Of a stretch of DNA of 64,000 bases, positions 1 through 13,000 are shown piece by piece (position 1 is the stretch's first letter; each line of letters begins with the position of its first letter). Origin of the DNA: Mermis nigrescens. Taxonomy: Eukaryota; Nematoda; Enoplea; Mermithida; Mermithidae. Below the pieces are notes generated by a model that saw only the letters and a list, made by a program, of their open reading frames with translations, was not told the origin of the DNA and searched no databases. Made by a program: the position numbers and the translations under genes. The stretch covers positions 2,625,468 through 2,689,467 of the forward strand of contig JAVLUZ010000341.1 of assembly GCA_036768485.1 (NCBI GenBank). The letters run 5' to 3'.

Positions 1-30
1 CCCCAGAATTCCCATGCTGTGCATGTTATT
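1..30. repeat. end of a CAGACATGCACAG-family repeat
   Basis: The first bases (CCCATGCTGTGCATG) match the terminal sequence of a short repeat family seen at 17325, 31232 and 55441. The rest of that copy lies to the left of the window. Confidence 0.4.
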
Positions 31-818
31 TATTAGCCAACTTTTGAACTGCACAAAAATAAATTTCAAACAAAAAACTCAAGGAAAAATGCAATAAACA
101 ACATTTTGAGGGTATTTAATCGTGTTGTGATGATAAAGCTCTTACAACGCCCACGAATACTTTGGTATTGACTTTAGTTCGCACTTCTCAGTGTAAACCT
201 CCGAAATGACTTGTAACAAACTTTGTTCACAGACTCGTGAAGCAATACGAATCTTCGTGCCAGAAAGAAACGTCAGAGTTGAGCAAATTGAGTGATTTAA
301 AAATCTTAGAAAAGTCCAGATCACATTCAATTTTATATACATTTGATGCGACTATCAATAATAAGGAGAGTCATCGCGTATAATTTATGAGAGCCCAATG
401 CCTAATCAAAAAAATTTTGCAGATTAACAAAATCAGTAATTAAGAATTTCAGCAGCTTTATTTTGATATATTTTTATATTTTTTGATATTTTGATAACAA
501 AATCACTTTGATACGTATATCAAACTGATTCTGAAGCCTTTTCAGAAAAAAACTCACTTTGTCGAACTAATCAGCAGCAGATGAAATGCAAATGAGCATG
601 GTCTAAGAGACCAGATACTATGGTTACTGCGTGATAAAGTAGCAAAGTTATGTGATCATTCTGATCTCAGCTGATAAAAATTTCCCCAAACAACAGATCC
701 CAGGTGAATAAAAATCCAATTTCAAGTACTGAATTATCCAAGGAAGCGATCTGTTTCATTTATAGGAAAGAAAGAAAATGAGACTTCAATAGCAAGTTTT
801 CTTTTACCTGTAGATGAT

Positions 819-940
819 GTAATAAGGGAATCTTCCCTAAACTCATAGGCCATACATAGTGACTATAATAGTTTGCAAAAAATGCGGCTGTATCAGCTTC
901 TGAAGCAATACACATAGTCAAATATGAATCTAATAAAAAT
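819..940 (-). CDS. possible further CTF18 exon
   Basis: An open segment between acceptor TTTGGTTTAG and donor GTAAAAG reads LTMCIASEADTAAFFANYYS and ends in HHLQ. It follows the 983-1094 exon at the expected place. However, its reading frame does not match that exon's phase with these sites, so the boundary is wrong or the segment is not coding. Another weak candidate, ending at a GTAAGAG donor near 147, lies further downstream (about 147-290). Confidence 0.35.
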
Positions 941-982
941 CTAAACCAAATCAAAATCCAAGTCGAATCAAATCAAATCTAC

Positions 983-1094
983 CATTTCCATTCCAGGGTC
1001 TTTGAATGGAACTGACAGGAAATTAGAAAAAAGGCCTTCGATTAATTTATCGAGTTCCCCGCAACCATCGACAATGTTGCCAATATTAATGAAT
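983..1094 (-). CDS. CHTF18: CTF18 C-terminal region exon
   Basis: The acceptor is TTTCCCCTAG and the donor is GTAGAT. The exon encodes GELDKLIEGLFSNFLSVPFK, resembling the Ctf18 motif K-L-x-x-G-L-x-x-N-F-L-S-M. It begins with one base completing a codon and ends between codons. The exon joining it to the 4080 exon was not identified. Confidence 0.6.
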
Positions 1095-4000
1095 CTAGGG
1101 GAAATGATTACACATAAAAATTAAGACGCAGAAGACTTAAATAAGAGACAATTTAAATGATTTAAATACCTGGCCGATATGCTAGTATGATTTGAAGCTT
1201 CAAACGCGTCATGGTGACGTTTCCTAAAAGTCATTATTGACCAATTAACGTAAAATAATGAGAATGAGTTTGAATTTTCGATTAATGCTGATTATACTCG
1301 TATCTTAGTCACTTGGAGTGGATTTAAGGAAGAGGGCGAGGGCGGCCGTTCCTCCATTGGCCATAAATATTTGACGAGATAAAGAATGGATAGTATATAA
1401 TTTGCGATGATTTTTGGCCGTCAGTGATAATAATTTCTCGAATTTTTCCGCGGGGGATAGATTTTAAAACGATTTCAATAGCAGGAAGAGCTTTTTTAGC
1501 ACAGATTTCTTCTGTTTCCAAGCACAAATTTTTTTTCGACATTTCACGTCAAATGCTGCAAATGCAGGTGAGAGCAGTAAGTCAGGCTTCCAAACGTTCA
1601 TCCGCTTTAATTTCACAAATTTTCCGAAACTTTGCGCCAGACTTTCGCTAAAATTGAACAAATTTTATCATTTTTTGAGCTGAATTGTCTAAAATCTTAA
1701 AGTTTTCCGAAAAAAGTTGCGCCAAAAGTGATTTTAAGTAAAAGTGAACAACTTAAAACGTCGAAAAAACGCTAATTTACACGTGAAAGGCAAATTTGTG
1801 GACCCATTTTTGACTGTTTTTGATAAGGTTGGGGGTACCGCCCTCAACTTAGGAAAATTCTAGATCCGCCACTGCTTCTAAAAAAGTACGTGGTTCGTGT
1901 AATTAATGTCAAACACTTAACAACATTAGTCTTCTTAAGTCAGAAAATCGAATTTGTTGCATAAGCAGCATGGGAAAGATGGCGGTAAATTCACAAAATT
2001 CACCTAGAATCGATAATAAATATGTAGTACACCTATATTTAATTGTTTTTCAAAGACGGACAATGAAGCGTTAAGACATGTGCTTGTTGCAACGGAATTT
2101 TCATATTTGATTCATTTAACTAATCGATTTATCGTTGTTAGTGCTAAAAACAAAATACTGAAAATGAGAGGCGGACGAAAATACTTCGAAGTGAACGAAG
2201 TGAGATATTCAAATTCATTTATAATTAATATATAATATATAACGACTAGGGATGTGTCGGGTACCCAAATCTGGACCCGAATGGTCAGGTACCCGACCAA
2301 AATTTTGGACCCGGACCCGAAGTTGTCCAAAATTTTGGAATTGGACCCGAACCGGGTCCCGGTCCAACCTGCCATTTTCTTTTCATTCCCCAGAATTCAC
2401 GATTCTTTAAATAATTCAAAGAAAAATGTGCTGTTCTAAGCGTTTTTAGCTTTCAACTGACTCGAGAGTGTCAAATTTTAGGCGCTGGCGCCACGTACTT
2501 CTTTTTGACTATATTTTTTCAATTTAGTCATTTTTCGAAAACTTTTATGTTTTTACGTCCTAAAAAGATATAGCATCATAAAAAAAAATCGAAAATTGAT
2601 GTTTTTAACGCGTATCCGCCATTTGTAAGCCAAAAAATTTCCCGGTTTCACCCCTCCCCTTAATTCTCGTGCTGTGCATGTCTGCACCGAACATCAAGAT
2701 TGAGCTTAAACGGATAAAAATGCCGTAATTTTTTCGGGTTCGCGACAGATATAGGTAATTCTTGTTCCGCTTATCTTCAGAAAGCTACAAAATTGATTTT
2801 AAAGCGATAAAGGTGTTAAAAATTTGGGCGCTACGCGCAGGATTTGTATAATATGTGCGCTTTTTTGCATTGTTTGTCCTCAAAAAGGCTAAAAAATTAA
2901 GTTAAGAAAGTAAAAATGACAAAGAATTGTGCCAAATCACGTAATTTTTTTCATGCTTCATCGTCAAAAGTTGTAGAAAAGGTAAAGAAACGCAAAATAC
3001 ATCAAAAAGGTTTTGCCACGTGAAGTCGCACATGAACGCAATAAATAAACTTTCTCAATTTTGGCAATTCCCCCAGAAATATTATCCTGGAGTCATACAT
3101 GGGCAAGTTCAGGTCTTTCAGGGTCAATTGACTTTCGTGGAACCAGCGGGGTAGGTCCATGATCATAGATGCAGAGCGTGGTCGATCTAAGCATGAGTTA
3201 AAAATTGAGCATTTTTAGGACAAAATGACCTCAAAAACTAGTATAAAGGCTAAAATAGCGTTAAAACTAAGTTATTTCATAGTTACCGGTCAATTTCAAG
3301 AACTTTTGAAGTTTAAGATTTTCATATATTTTCGGCCTTCATTTTGTCTCATTTTTTTCAGAAATTTTCAAAACTCTTGCGGAGTTGGTCCGATTTCCCT
3401 TGCAGGGTTGCAGGTTGCTCATCCATCAGGGTCACATCATGTGACCCTGTGCCCATGTATGCCTGGAGTGGGTACTTGTCTGCATTACACAATAAACTGG
3501 AACTCGTGCATTCAATTAATTGCGTGTACACTAATACACATATATACCTCATGCAACAGACAACTTTATCATAATGTCACATGCTAGAAATGCCTTGCGG
3601 TGATACATTTTATACATTGGACCCGGACTCGATCGGGTCTTGCTCCGGCACACCCCTAATAACAAAAACTGAAATAAAAGTTTCGAATCGTCAGGGGCTT
3701 GAACGAAAGAATATTTTTTTAGTGTCATCTCGGGCTCAAAAACTATATGTACGCGTGAGAATACATTTTTTGACATTTCTGACGTAATTCTTTCTTTCTA
3801 GAATATGAAAACATAAAATAATTTAGGCAAAAATAACCGAAATTCGAATGAAATAAAGACATAGTCATACAATGGCAGCGTAAATCGGACACCGCAGAGC
3901 GAAAAGATGGCTAAAAACGCTTAAAGCAGCACGTTGCATACGATTTTTAAGAGAATCAAAAATTCTAAGGCAAAAAATTTTTTGAGGGGAGGACTTTTTA

Positions 4001-7000
4001 CGGGGAGGGGGTGACTCAAATATCCGCCCCTTCATCACGTGTGGTCCCGGGTAAAACAGAAAAATGTTATTATTGTCACCTGATGAATTTCGGGACGCGG
4101 AAAATAGAGCTCCATACGGCGAAAAGAGACTTGTGCAAGTCCTTCAAACCTAAGTTGCTGTTTTTTAAGTCATTTGCACTGATACGCGAATTTTTATGGG
4201 CTTCATCAGCAGTATTCGCTTCTTTAAGACTAAGAAATTGCAAAGTGTTTAAGCAAGTTCGCACATCTCTTTCAGTCTTTTCGCACAGTAATTCAAAAGC
4301 AGCCTGTTCGCAAGCTAGTCCTTCTTTCTTACTAATCTAGAAATTGAAAGGAAACGTTTAATGGAATATACGACGACTGCCCTACTGCAAAGCGAGTAAG
4401 GTAAAAAGCAAAATAAAGTTTATAAGGCATTGAAAAAATAAAATTTTAAAAAATTATAAGATTTAATAGATGAAGCATATTACTAGGGATGGACCGGGTC
4501 CACGGACCCGGCACTACCCGACGATTTTTCTGAACCCGGACCCAAAATTTTGAAAGGTAAAGACCCGGACCGGTGTCGTACCTGGAAGTGTCCGGCCGGA
4601 GACTTCAACGTACCTTAGTGTGTCCGGCCGGACACTTTGAGGTATCTTAAAGTGTCCGGGTCTGCCTTAAAGTGTCCGGCTACTGCAATTGGCAATCGAA
4701 TAGATTATAGCAACGCTCAGATGAACTTTTTCTCGTTTTGCCCGTTAATTCATATTAGTAAATTAATTAACTCATAACTTCAAAGTAAATTTGATAATAA
4801 TGTAACTAAATTCTCAGTTAATTAAGCTCTGAGTTATTTAATTTTAATTAATTATTTAATCATAATGAATCGAATAATTGATTAACTCGAAATTACACTT
4901 TTACACTTTTGATTAGAAAAATCAACCTTCTAATTAATTAACTCATGACTAATTAAGTCTTAATTCCTTAACTGAAACCCAAATTAATTACCCTTTTACC
5001 TTTAATTAATTCATGGTAATCGGATAAAACAACAAAGTATTCTGACGTATCTCATCAAGTTTTATCTATCGGCATAGAAATTTGGCATAAAAAATAAAAA
5101 GAGATTTGAGAATTCAACTGTTGGGGTATGTGAGGGGTTTGTCAATTCCATCTTCCAATGTCCTCATGCCATTCTCATTCTATCGTGTTCTAAACGCCTT
5201 CTCCTACGTATTTATGCATTCTTCTATAGCCCGGACGCTTTAAGGTAAACCCGGACACTTTAAGGTGTGACACCGGCCCGAAATTTCGAAGTAGCAAGAT
5301 CCGGACCCGATATTTTCAAATTTTCTAGACCCGTGTCAAATACTTTTAACATTTAATCGAAAAATCACTAGTTTAACAAATCTTTAGCAAACTAAATAAT
5401 TACTCAGTGCATGCGATTTTCGCTTTCCTAAAATGTTGTGTATTGTCTCGCTGATTATAACGATTTATTATTTTTAGAAGCTAATACACATAGTTTGCAC
5501 CTGTGTGATATAAATTGACTTAAGTTAGTTCGTACGGAGGTTTGCAAAAATAATGATGCAGACGTACTGTAAGCATGCTGTTATTTTGCATATTCCAATG
5601 TTATGTTAATGGCAAATCGTTTTAAAATTCGAAACAAACAATCGTGAAACGATTTGAAACTTCCAGATATTTTTTGCATTTTTCATCTTTAGAAAAGTAA
5701 TAATTTCAGCTCAGAAGGATAAAACATCGCGTCGAAAATTTCCGACGCTTCGCATCAAATCTAATTCTTGCATTTCTTCAGAAACGTGTAAAATTGATCT
5801 TAAAGGGATAAAAATGTCGAAAATTTTTTGGAATTACTGTATTGCTTATATTCAGTAAGCGACAAAATTGAATTTGAAGGGATACACATGTCAAACGTTT
5901 CCCTTGCTTCGCGTCAGATATAATTCCTGTATTTCTTATCTTCAGAAAGTTATAAACTTGGGCTTAAAACGATAAAAATATCGAAAATATATTTTTATAA
6001 TATGTACGTTTTTCATTTTGTTCTAAAAACGCTGCAAAATTGACTTTGAAAGGCTAAAAATTTCAGAATATTTGCCGAATCACATATTTTTTATCGGAAC
6101 CACAAGCTACAAAAGTACCTAATCTAAAACCGCAAAACACCACGAAAAACGTCATTTTATCACGTAAAATTCGATTATGAATGCATATACAATTTCAAAC
6201 ATCTGACCATTCCTAATGAAAGAAAATCCTGAAATGGACATGTCTTGTTCATACAGAGAAATGAGAATAACCGTCTGTCTGTAAAAAATGCAACATAATT
6301 ACAAGTTTCAGAATGGTAGCTTGATGCGTGATTGCTCTCGAAAAACCAAATCTTTTGCTACATTATACTGTCAGGTAGAATACGATTAGCTCCATACATG
6401 TTACAGGGGATAGGATCCCCCTATAAGCTGAGACGTTTATCTCTCCCCGACTGTCGATTGCGTTTTTAGAAAATTTTAACGTGCCCTTTCGTTATTTCGG
6501 GCAGTTGTATTACGCCATTCACTCCAACCCCAATGGCCCACTACTCCATCCAAAAATTTCGAGCCGTCACATATATGATCAGTACTCCGCGGCATGCATT
6601 TCGCGAAAAAATAAAAATTTCGTGATTTACTCGCCCAAGCCTATCAGAGAGACGCCTGACTTCTATGGGAGGTACATGTAAAACTAAGGCCATTTTCCGT
6701 AGCTCCGTCAAAGCTGGAACATATAAATCGTTACATATGCATATAATGGGTCTTTTGACAATGTGTTTCGGCGTCGCTGATTTAGCTTTCGATTGCGCGT
6801 TGTCTGCGTTCTTTATTACGCCGACGAGGTAATTAATAGAGGCCTAAAAAGCAATTCAAGCACAATTTTTTTAGCAAAAGCCCATTTGTGATTTATTTAT
6901 TATTTATTTATAAAGCTGATATATACGAATATACAGGGTGTCCAGTAATTTCGTGTAAGAGGGCTACAGACAAAACCGTTTACTTCTACAATACGTGTGA

Positions 7001-10000
7001 TATTTCATTGGCAAGCCCATTTAATTCTGAATGGAAAACATTTCAAAAAACATGTATGCCCGCCATTGGCTTGGCAAACAGCAACAAAACGTAAAGATTA
7101 ATAAATGTTGCTCTACATTCCATAGCAATGCGCCAAGAAACGGCCATAATTCGATCTATCTCTTTTCGTAAATCAGAATCTTCAAGTTTAGCCATTGTTA
7201 TCTAACTAATTTGTTAACTTTTCTCAGTTAAAATTGAATGCTCTTTCCAACTGTGTAAAGCACATCACACAAAAACATTACGTTTTCGCTGTATACCCCT
7301 TACACGAATTACTGGACACCCTGTATTTTAGGTAACGATTGAATTTAAATTAAAAATTGAAAAATAACTTATATTCGATAAACACTAATGAATTCCATTT
7401 TTGTTTTATAAACCTTCCTATTTATAACTGAAGTTGAAATAGAAATTTTTAAAGACAGGAAAGAACACGAAGGTCCAACTTTGAAGTGAGGAATTTATAA
7501 ATCGCCACTTAACTATATTTTATTTTATAATTTATTATTATGATTATTATGATTATTATGATTATTATTGTTATTATTATTATTTTCCACCATCACCACT
7601 TCACCCACTTGACACAATAGACCACCACTTTTCTTCAACGTACACGCGTTAACCATTTGGAGCGCAGCCAGAGCAGTTATGTGTTATAAGTTCAACATTC
7701 AGCTGATGATTTTGTGGCGAGAAAATTCTATTTTTGATTTAAAATTTGAGGGAAATATAAATCTGAATCAGCTGAGACGCTTTCGCCTTATCAAGGAGTG
7801 TAAACTGGCTGCAAGTAACGAGGAAATCGCGATTAAAATTTTATCTTATTTTTAAACATTGCAGAAAACGTTTTTTCTGCATAAGCTAGGTAGGTACCTA
7901 TTAAATTAAGTTGGGCCAAAATGACCTCAAAAATACACGAGTGTCTAAGACTGCACCGGGTGCTGTATAAAACATAGGAAATCGGTATTCAATGTTGGCT
8001 TCTCTCTTCGCACTCACTATGCCTAAGCAAGAAATAAGGATTAAGCACCTTGAAAGATCACTATTGGGAGAAATAAGCCAAAAAACACAGAAAATTTATT
8101 ATGGTGACTATGTTTTCTACATGCACCGGGTGCAGAATTTAGACGCTCGTCCTCAAAAACTGGTATAAATGCTGAAATAACGTTTAAACTACGTATTTCC
8201 ACAGTTTCTGGTCAATTTCAAGCACTTTTGAATTTTATCCATTTTTGGTCTTCATTTTGCCTCATTTTTCCCAGGAAATTTTCAAAACTCTTGCGGGGTT
8301 GGTCCAGTTTCTCCTGCGGGGTTGCTCAGCCGCGTGAGTCAAGTCACTCGACCCTGAATTGACCCCGTGCCCATGTATGAAAGAAGATGTATCCGGCAAA
8401 TCTGGATAGATCATCATCTTCCAGACAAGCAGATAAAACATGTAAAAACTTACAGCCGGTGCTCCATCTATTTCATCAATAATAAGACAATGAGGCTTAG
8501 AATCCCTGTCTAAGGTAGCCGACATTTGTGTTACATTTTCTAACTGTCTGCGGAATGCGTCCAGCGTTCTGTCATCGCTAAAATGTAAAAGCGAGCAATT
8601 TTATACATGTAAAGACAAAAGGAGTGAGCTATTTTTGACCTTATATAACTAAGCTTCCAATGTGACGCGAGGAAGATTCACTTACACACCTTTGTTTTAT
8701 TTCACGAAACCTTGTGTACAAAGAGTAATTTTTAGCGTTCAAGATAATGGCAACTAAAGTGCTATTCAAGCAGTAAACTGAAAAATAATTTTTTATAGTA
8801 AAACTTCACATGCCGTTCAATTGCTATGCAAAAAAGTCATGATTCGTGCTTCAGTTTACACCGCTTTTGCAATCGATTAAAATTACTTCAAAAATTGTGA
8901 TTCATGCACAATGGATTCAACATTAATTCCCTTTCAGATGTTAGAATAAAACAAAATCTTTTTCAATAAATTTCTAAATTATTTATTTATCAAAGAAGAG
9001 TACTTTTTTAAGTCAAGTTCAAAGCATAAAACATGGGGTAATAATGCTATCTACATATGCAGTATGTATGTAAGAACAACTTAAACTAGGCGATTAAAAA
9101 ATTTGAATATGTACCTAATAGAATGCCTGTGCAAACATCGACATATGTATGAAAAAATGTTTCGCAAGCAACTTCCAGACAAATTCGCGTTAAGATGCGA
9201 ATGGATATGAGGATTCAAATGGTGATGGAACAGTTTTGTTATTATCCGCTGTAATAATCGCTTGTATTAAGAGAGCTCGATAAATAAATATGGGAATGCA
9301 TAATATAGAGAAATTGCTTATTCAGAGCTCATAATTTACAAAAAATATACCTGGCGTTCATTTCACATGCAAAATAGCCGCAATGTTTGGCGCAAATGTG
9401 AGCCAAAGTCGTTTTTCCCACTCCAGGCGGCCCACAAAGCAGCGCAATTTTATACTGAGGTCTTTTGTATTGATCCAACTCAGTGGACAAGTCGTCTGAA
9501 TTGATGAAAAATTTATATCCAGAATTTTTGGTCTGATTTTCGCTTCTATTCGAAGCAACACCGCCATTTTGAGCAGCAAAGCCATCCGACGTCGTTTTTG
9601 AATTATTCTTGATAATCTTAGGCCGAACGATTTTGAAAACACACTCATCCCATAGTTTCAACCACGTCAACAAGGTTCTGTTCACCCCCTGGAAAATTGT
9701 AAGCGGTGAAGTATCTTAATGATGAAAGCTACGTCTTTGCGCAAAAGATATTTCAGTAGCTGGCTACACATATGTACTTCAAGGACAGACATGTAATAGG
9801 GGGACGGGGACCCTCCACCCAAAGTTGGTATTTCCCCTGATCCCCCAAAATCGAAAAATTGTTGACCTCCATTTTTGGAAATAATAAAAGTTTTTGGCCG
9901 TTTTTAGGAGGTCATTTAGGTCATTTAGTCATTTAGTCATCATCAGAGGTCATTTACCCCCTCCCCTGAAAATGACCGGGGACCCCCCACCCAAAATTTC

Positions 10001-13000
10001 TAGCCATCACATGTATGATCAAGGATCAAGTCAGAAACTGCCTATCGTCATTGACTCATTGTACAAAAATTATACGAAATCTTGCTTGTTGATTCAACTT
10101 TTAAGATAGAATCGACTTTTGTCGAAAATTGCAGCTTTTGCGGTAATCTTTCATAGAAGGAAAATTTCTCCAAAAATTTTGCGGAATTCTAAACAGTAAG
10201 AACTGAAATTATTCGGTGCGAAACATTAAGATTACCAGACCGTATTATTTGCACTAGACTATGCACTTAAAACTGCATAATGTAATCACTCTTGTTGCAC
10301 TTGACAAGCAGATTATAATTAGCAAAGAAAAGTGCTCCGATGGAACAAAAAAGACGAATGTACTTGGGATTGTGGATTATTAAGGATGTAAAAGGAGGGT
10401 AGTAAGGAAAAACTGCAAATGTATATGCCTAAAGTCGCAAAATCTGTTAAAAATCAGACTGCCTCTAAGCAACGCAAAAAATCAAAGTATATTCTGCGGT
10501 CTCTGAGAAAGTGTGGCCTTATTTAAATAATTTTCAATGCTTCACATAAGAGAGTATAAAAAATGTTTACTTTTTGAAAATTGCTTGCAAGCCGCGACGC
10601 TGACTTGCTTTGTATCGTGATTGATAGAAAAGTGATGCAATTGTATTTAAAGGTGTTTTATTTCGTTATCATGAGCATTATAGCAAGCAAACCTGGCGTC
10701 AACTGATTAGTGCACACAATCAATGCGGGCATGCACGTGTACCTATATATAGTCCGTTTCATATTAGCGTACGCGTTTCCTACTGCTTAAAACCAACAAT
10801 TTCACTGATTGTCTCGAATGCATCTATGTTTCCTTTTTCATTCAATTGGTTTGCAAAGTCGCTCCTAGTTTACTCCATCTAATTTCCCATAGCTACTACA
10901 TAGCTAACTTGCTGCCTTTTCAATCGTTTTTTGGTTCAACACATTATTTCAATCTGCAGGCCGCAGAATATACATCGATTTTTTGCATTGCTTAGAGACA
11001 GTCTGATTTTTAACAGATTTTGCGACTTTAGGCATTTAAATATGTATCTTTTTCGTAGTCCCCTCCTTTTACATCCTTAATAATCCACAATCCTAAGTAT
11101 ATTTGTCTTTTTTGTTCCATCGGAGCATTTTTCTTTGCCAGTACTCTACTTTTAATTAGCATGATTTGAGTAAATCAGTCAGTAAACACGTACGGTAACT
11201 AGCCACAATAATGACAACAGTCCAACAACGCAGAAGGCAATACTGATTTCGAACTTTACACCCCCATAAATATTCAATATTGCGTATTTTTAAATGCAGT
11301 TTGCTGCGACGTGCACCCTTTAGAAGGTACTTTATTTCTATTTTATTCAATTTATTCCGATTTGTAAGCGGAAAAGCTGGCAGAAAAATCTTAGACAAAA
11401 TCTGTTAGAGTGTAAAGTTTAAACCCATACATCTAACTCCATACTGAGTGTACAAAAGTTTTCTGGTAAGCAGAACGCAGCCCTTAAGCCGTACCTAGTA
11501 CATTTCTATCAATAAAAATTTCTTGGGACTCATAACCGCAGTTGTTAGCAGACATGAACAAGTCGAAAACTCGATCAAAATGTGTTTTTTCACCCCCAGA
11601 TTTTCATACTCTTTACGCTCCCATTCGAGAACTAATGCAAAATTAAAAAAAAAAACAAAAAATGTGCCATCCGAGAGAATTCCTTCATTTACAATTCAAA
11701 ACCATTAAATTGTTAGAGGCTCCAATATTTAGTTGTTCACAAGCAGTCGAAAAAAGCTACCAAAATTTGCTAGATTTTAAACGTTACGCCTAAACTTTAC
11801 ACGCTCATCACAAACTCAATATCAAGTGTAAACAAAACAAGAGCGCATAAGCTATTTTTTATTATCTATATTTTGAAAAAACCGCACCTCTCAGATGTGT
11901 CCTGTTATATATAGCTGAAGGGGTAGACATATGTTGGGGTACCAAGTATATCATCGGAACGCGCTAACGCGTTACCTATGAGAAGATCGATCAAGATTTA
12001 GAATAGAAAAATTACATTTTCGTCTTTCAGTACAAAAATATCGATTAATTTTTCTAATAGAGAATCAAAGCAATGAATGATTAATTTGAAGAAAGAATAT
12101 ACTTTTTCAGCAATGATGAATATTTCAAATTTAAGCAGTTTCTATTGCTTCTTAGGAGGAACAAATTGAGTCGACTTGAATCGCTAATTCGGATAACTAT
12201 CCACTTTTCACTTTTTTGTCCTAGAAAACCCATATACTATATTTTTCTATTCGAATGAGTCTGCTTTCTTTAATCGACATTCATACTGTACTGAATTTTC
12301 GAAATTATTCCAATTTACTTCCCCAAGTCATTAGATTTTTACAAGAGCTTAAGAAGTTTTTAGCCCTCCGGTCTGCAGCAAGCTCTGCTCGAGTCGAGTC
12401 TGGGAATATTAATAATAATAATAATAATAATAATCATTATTTTTATTATTATTATTATTATTATTATAATGCAGATGTAGGAATAGTAATAAAAATTGAA
12501 AAATAATAATAATATTTAGAGACAGAGTATTTGGAGTAAAACATTAATTCAGCAAATAAATTTCCTAATTCTCTGTCATAAAATTATAAACTTTGTTGCA
12601 CACTTAGTAGCATAAAATACGTACTCAATTCGTTATTCGTGGATGTTTTGTGTTTTTTAATTGATGACAAACGGAAATGCAGTCCCTCCCCAGACCAGAT
12701 GTTAATCAGCTATGAAAATTGATTCTAGATCTACTGATAGTGCGCTTGTATTCTGTCGCGATTGCTTTCAGTGTATATCTGAATTAATCAAAAGTGAACT
12801 CATAGAATTGGATAAAATTTCAAGTGTGCATCCTTATCTTACATCATCACTTAGTAGATCCGTGTACACTTTGGCTCGATATTTTTCCACCCACATCAGC
12901 TGATTGGTCAACAATAAGTTATCCGCCTGCACTGAACATTCGACAAGATCCTCCGATTTTTCTTTATATATCTGAAATTTCCCAAAATACAGTAAAGCAT

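Noticed and set aside
12255..12506. Asn/Tyr-rich open frame
   Set aside because: It is a translation of the AAT/TAT microsatellite.
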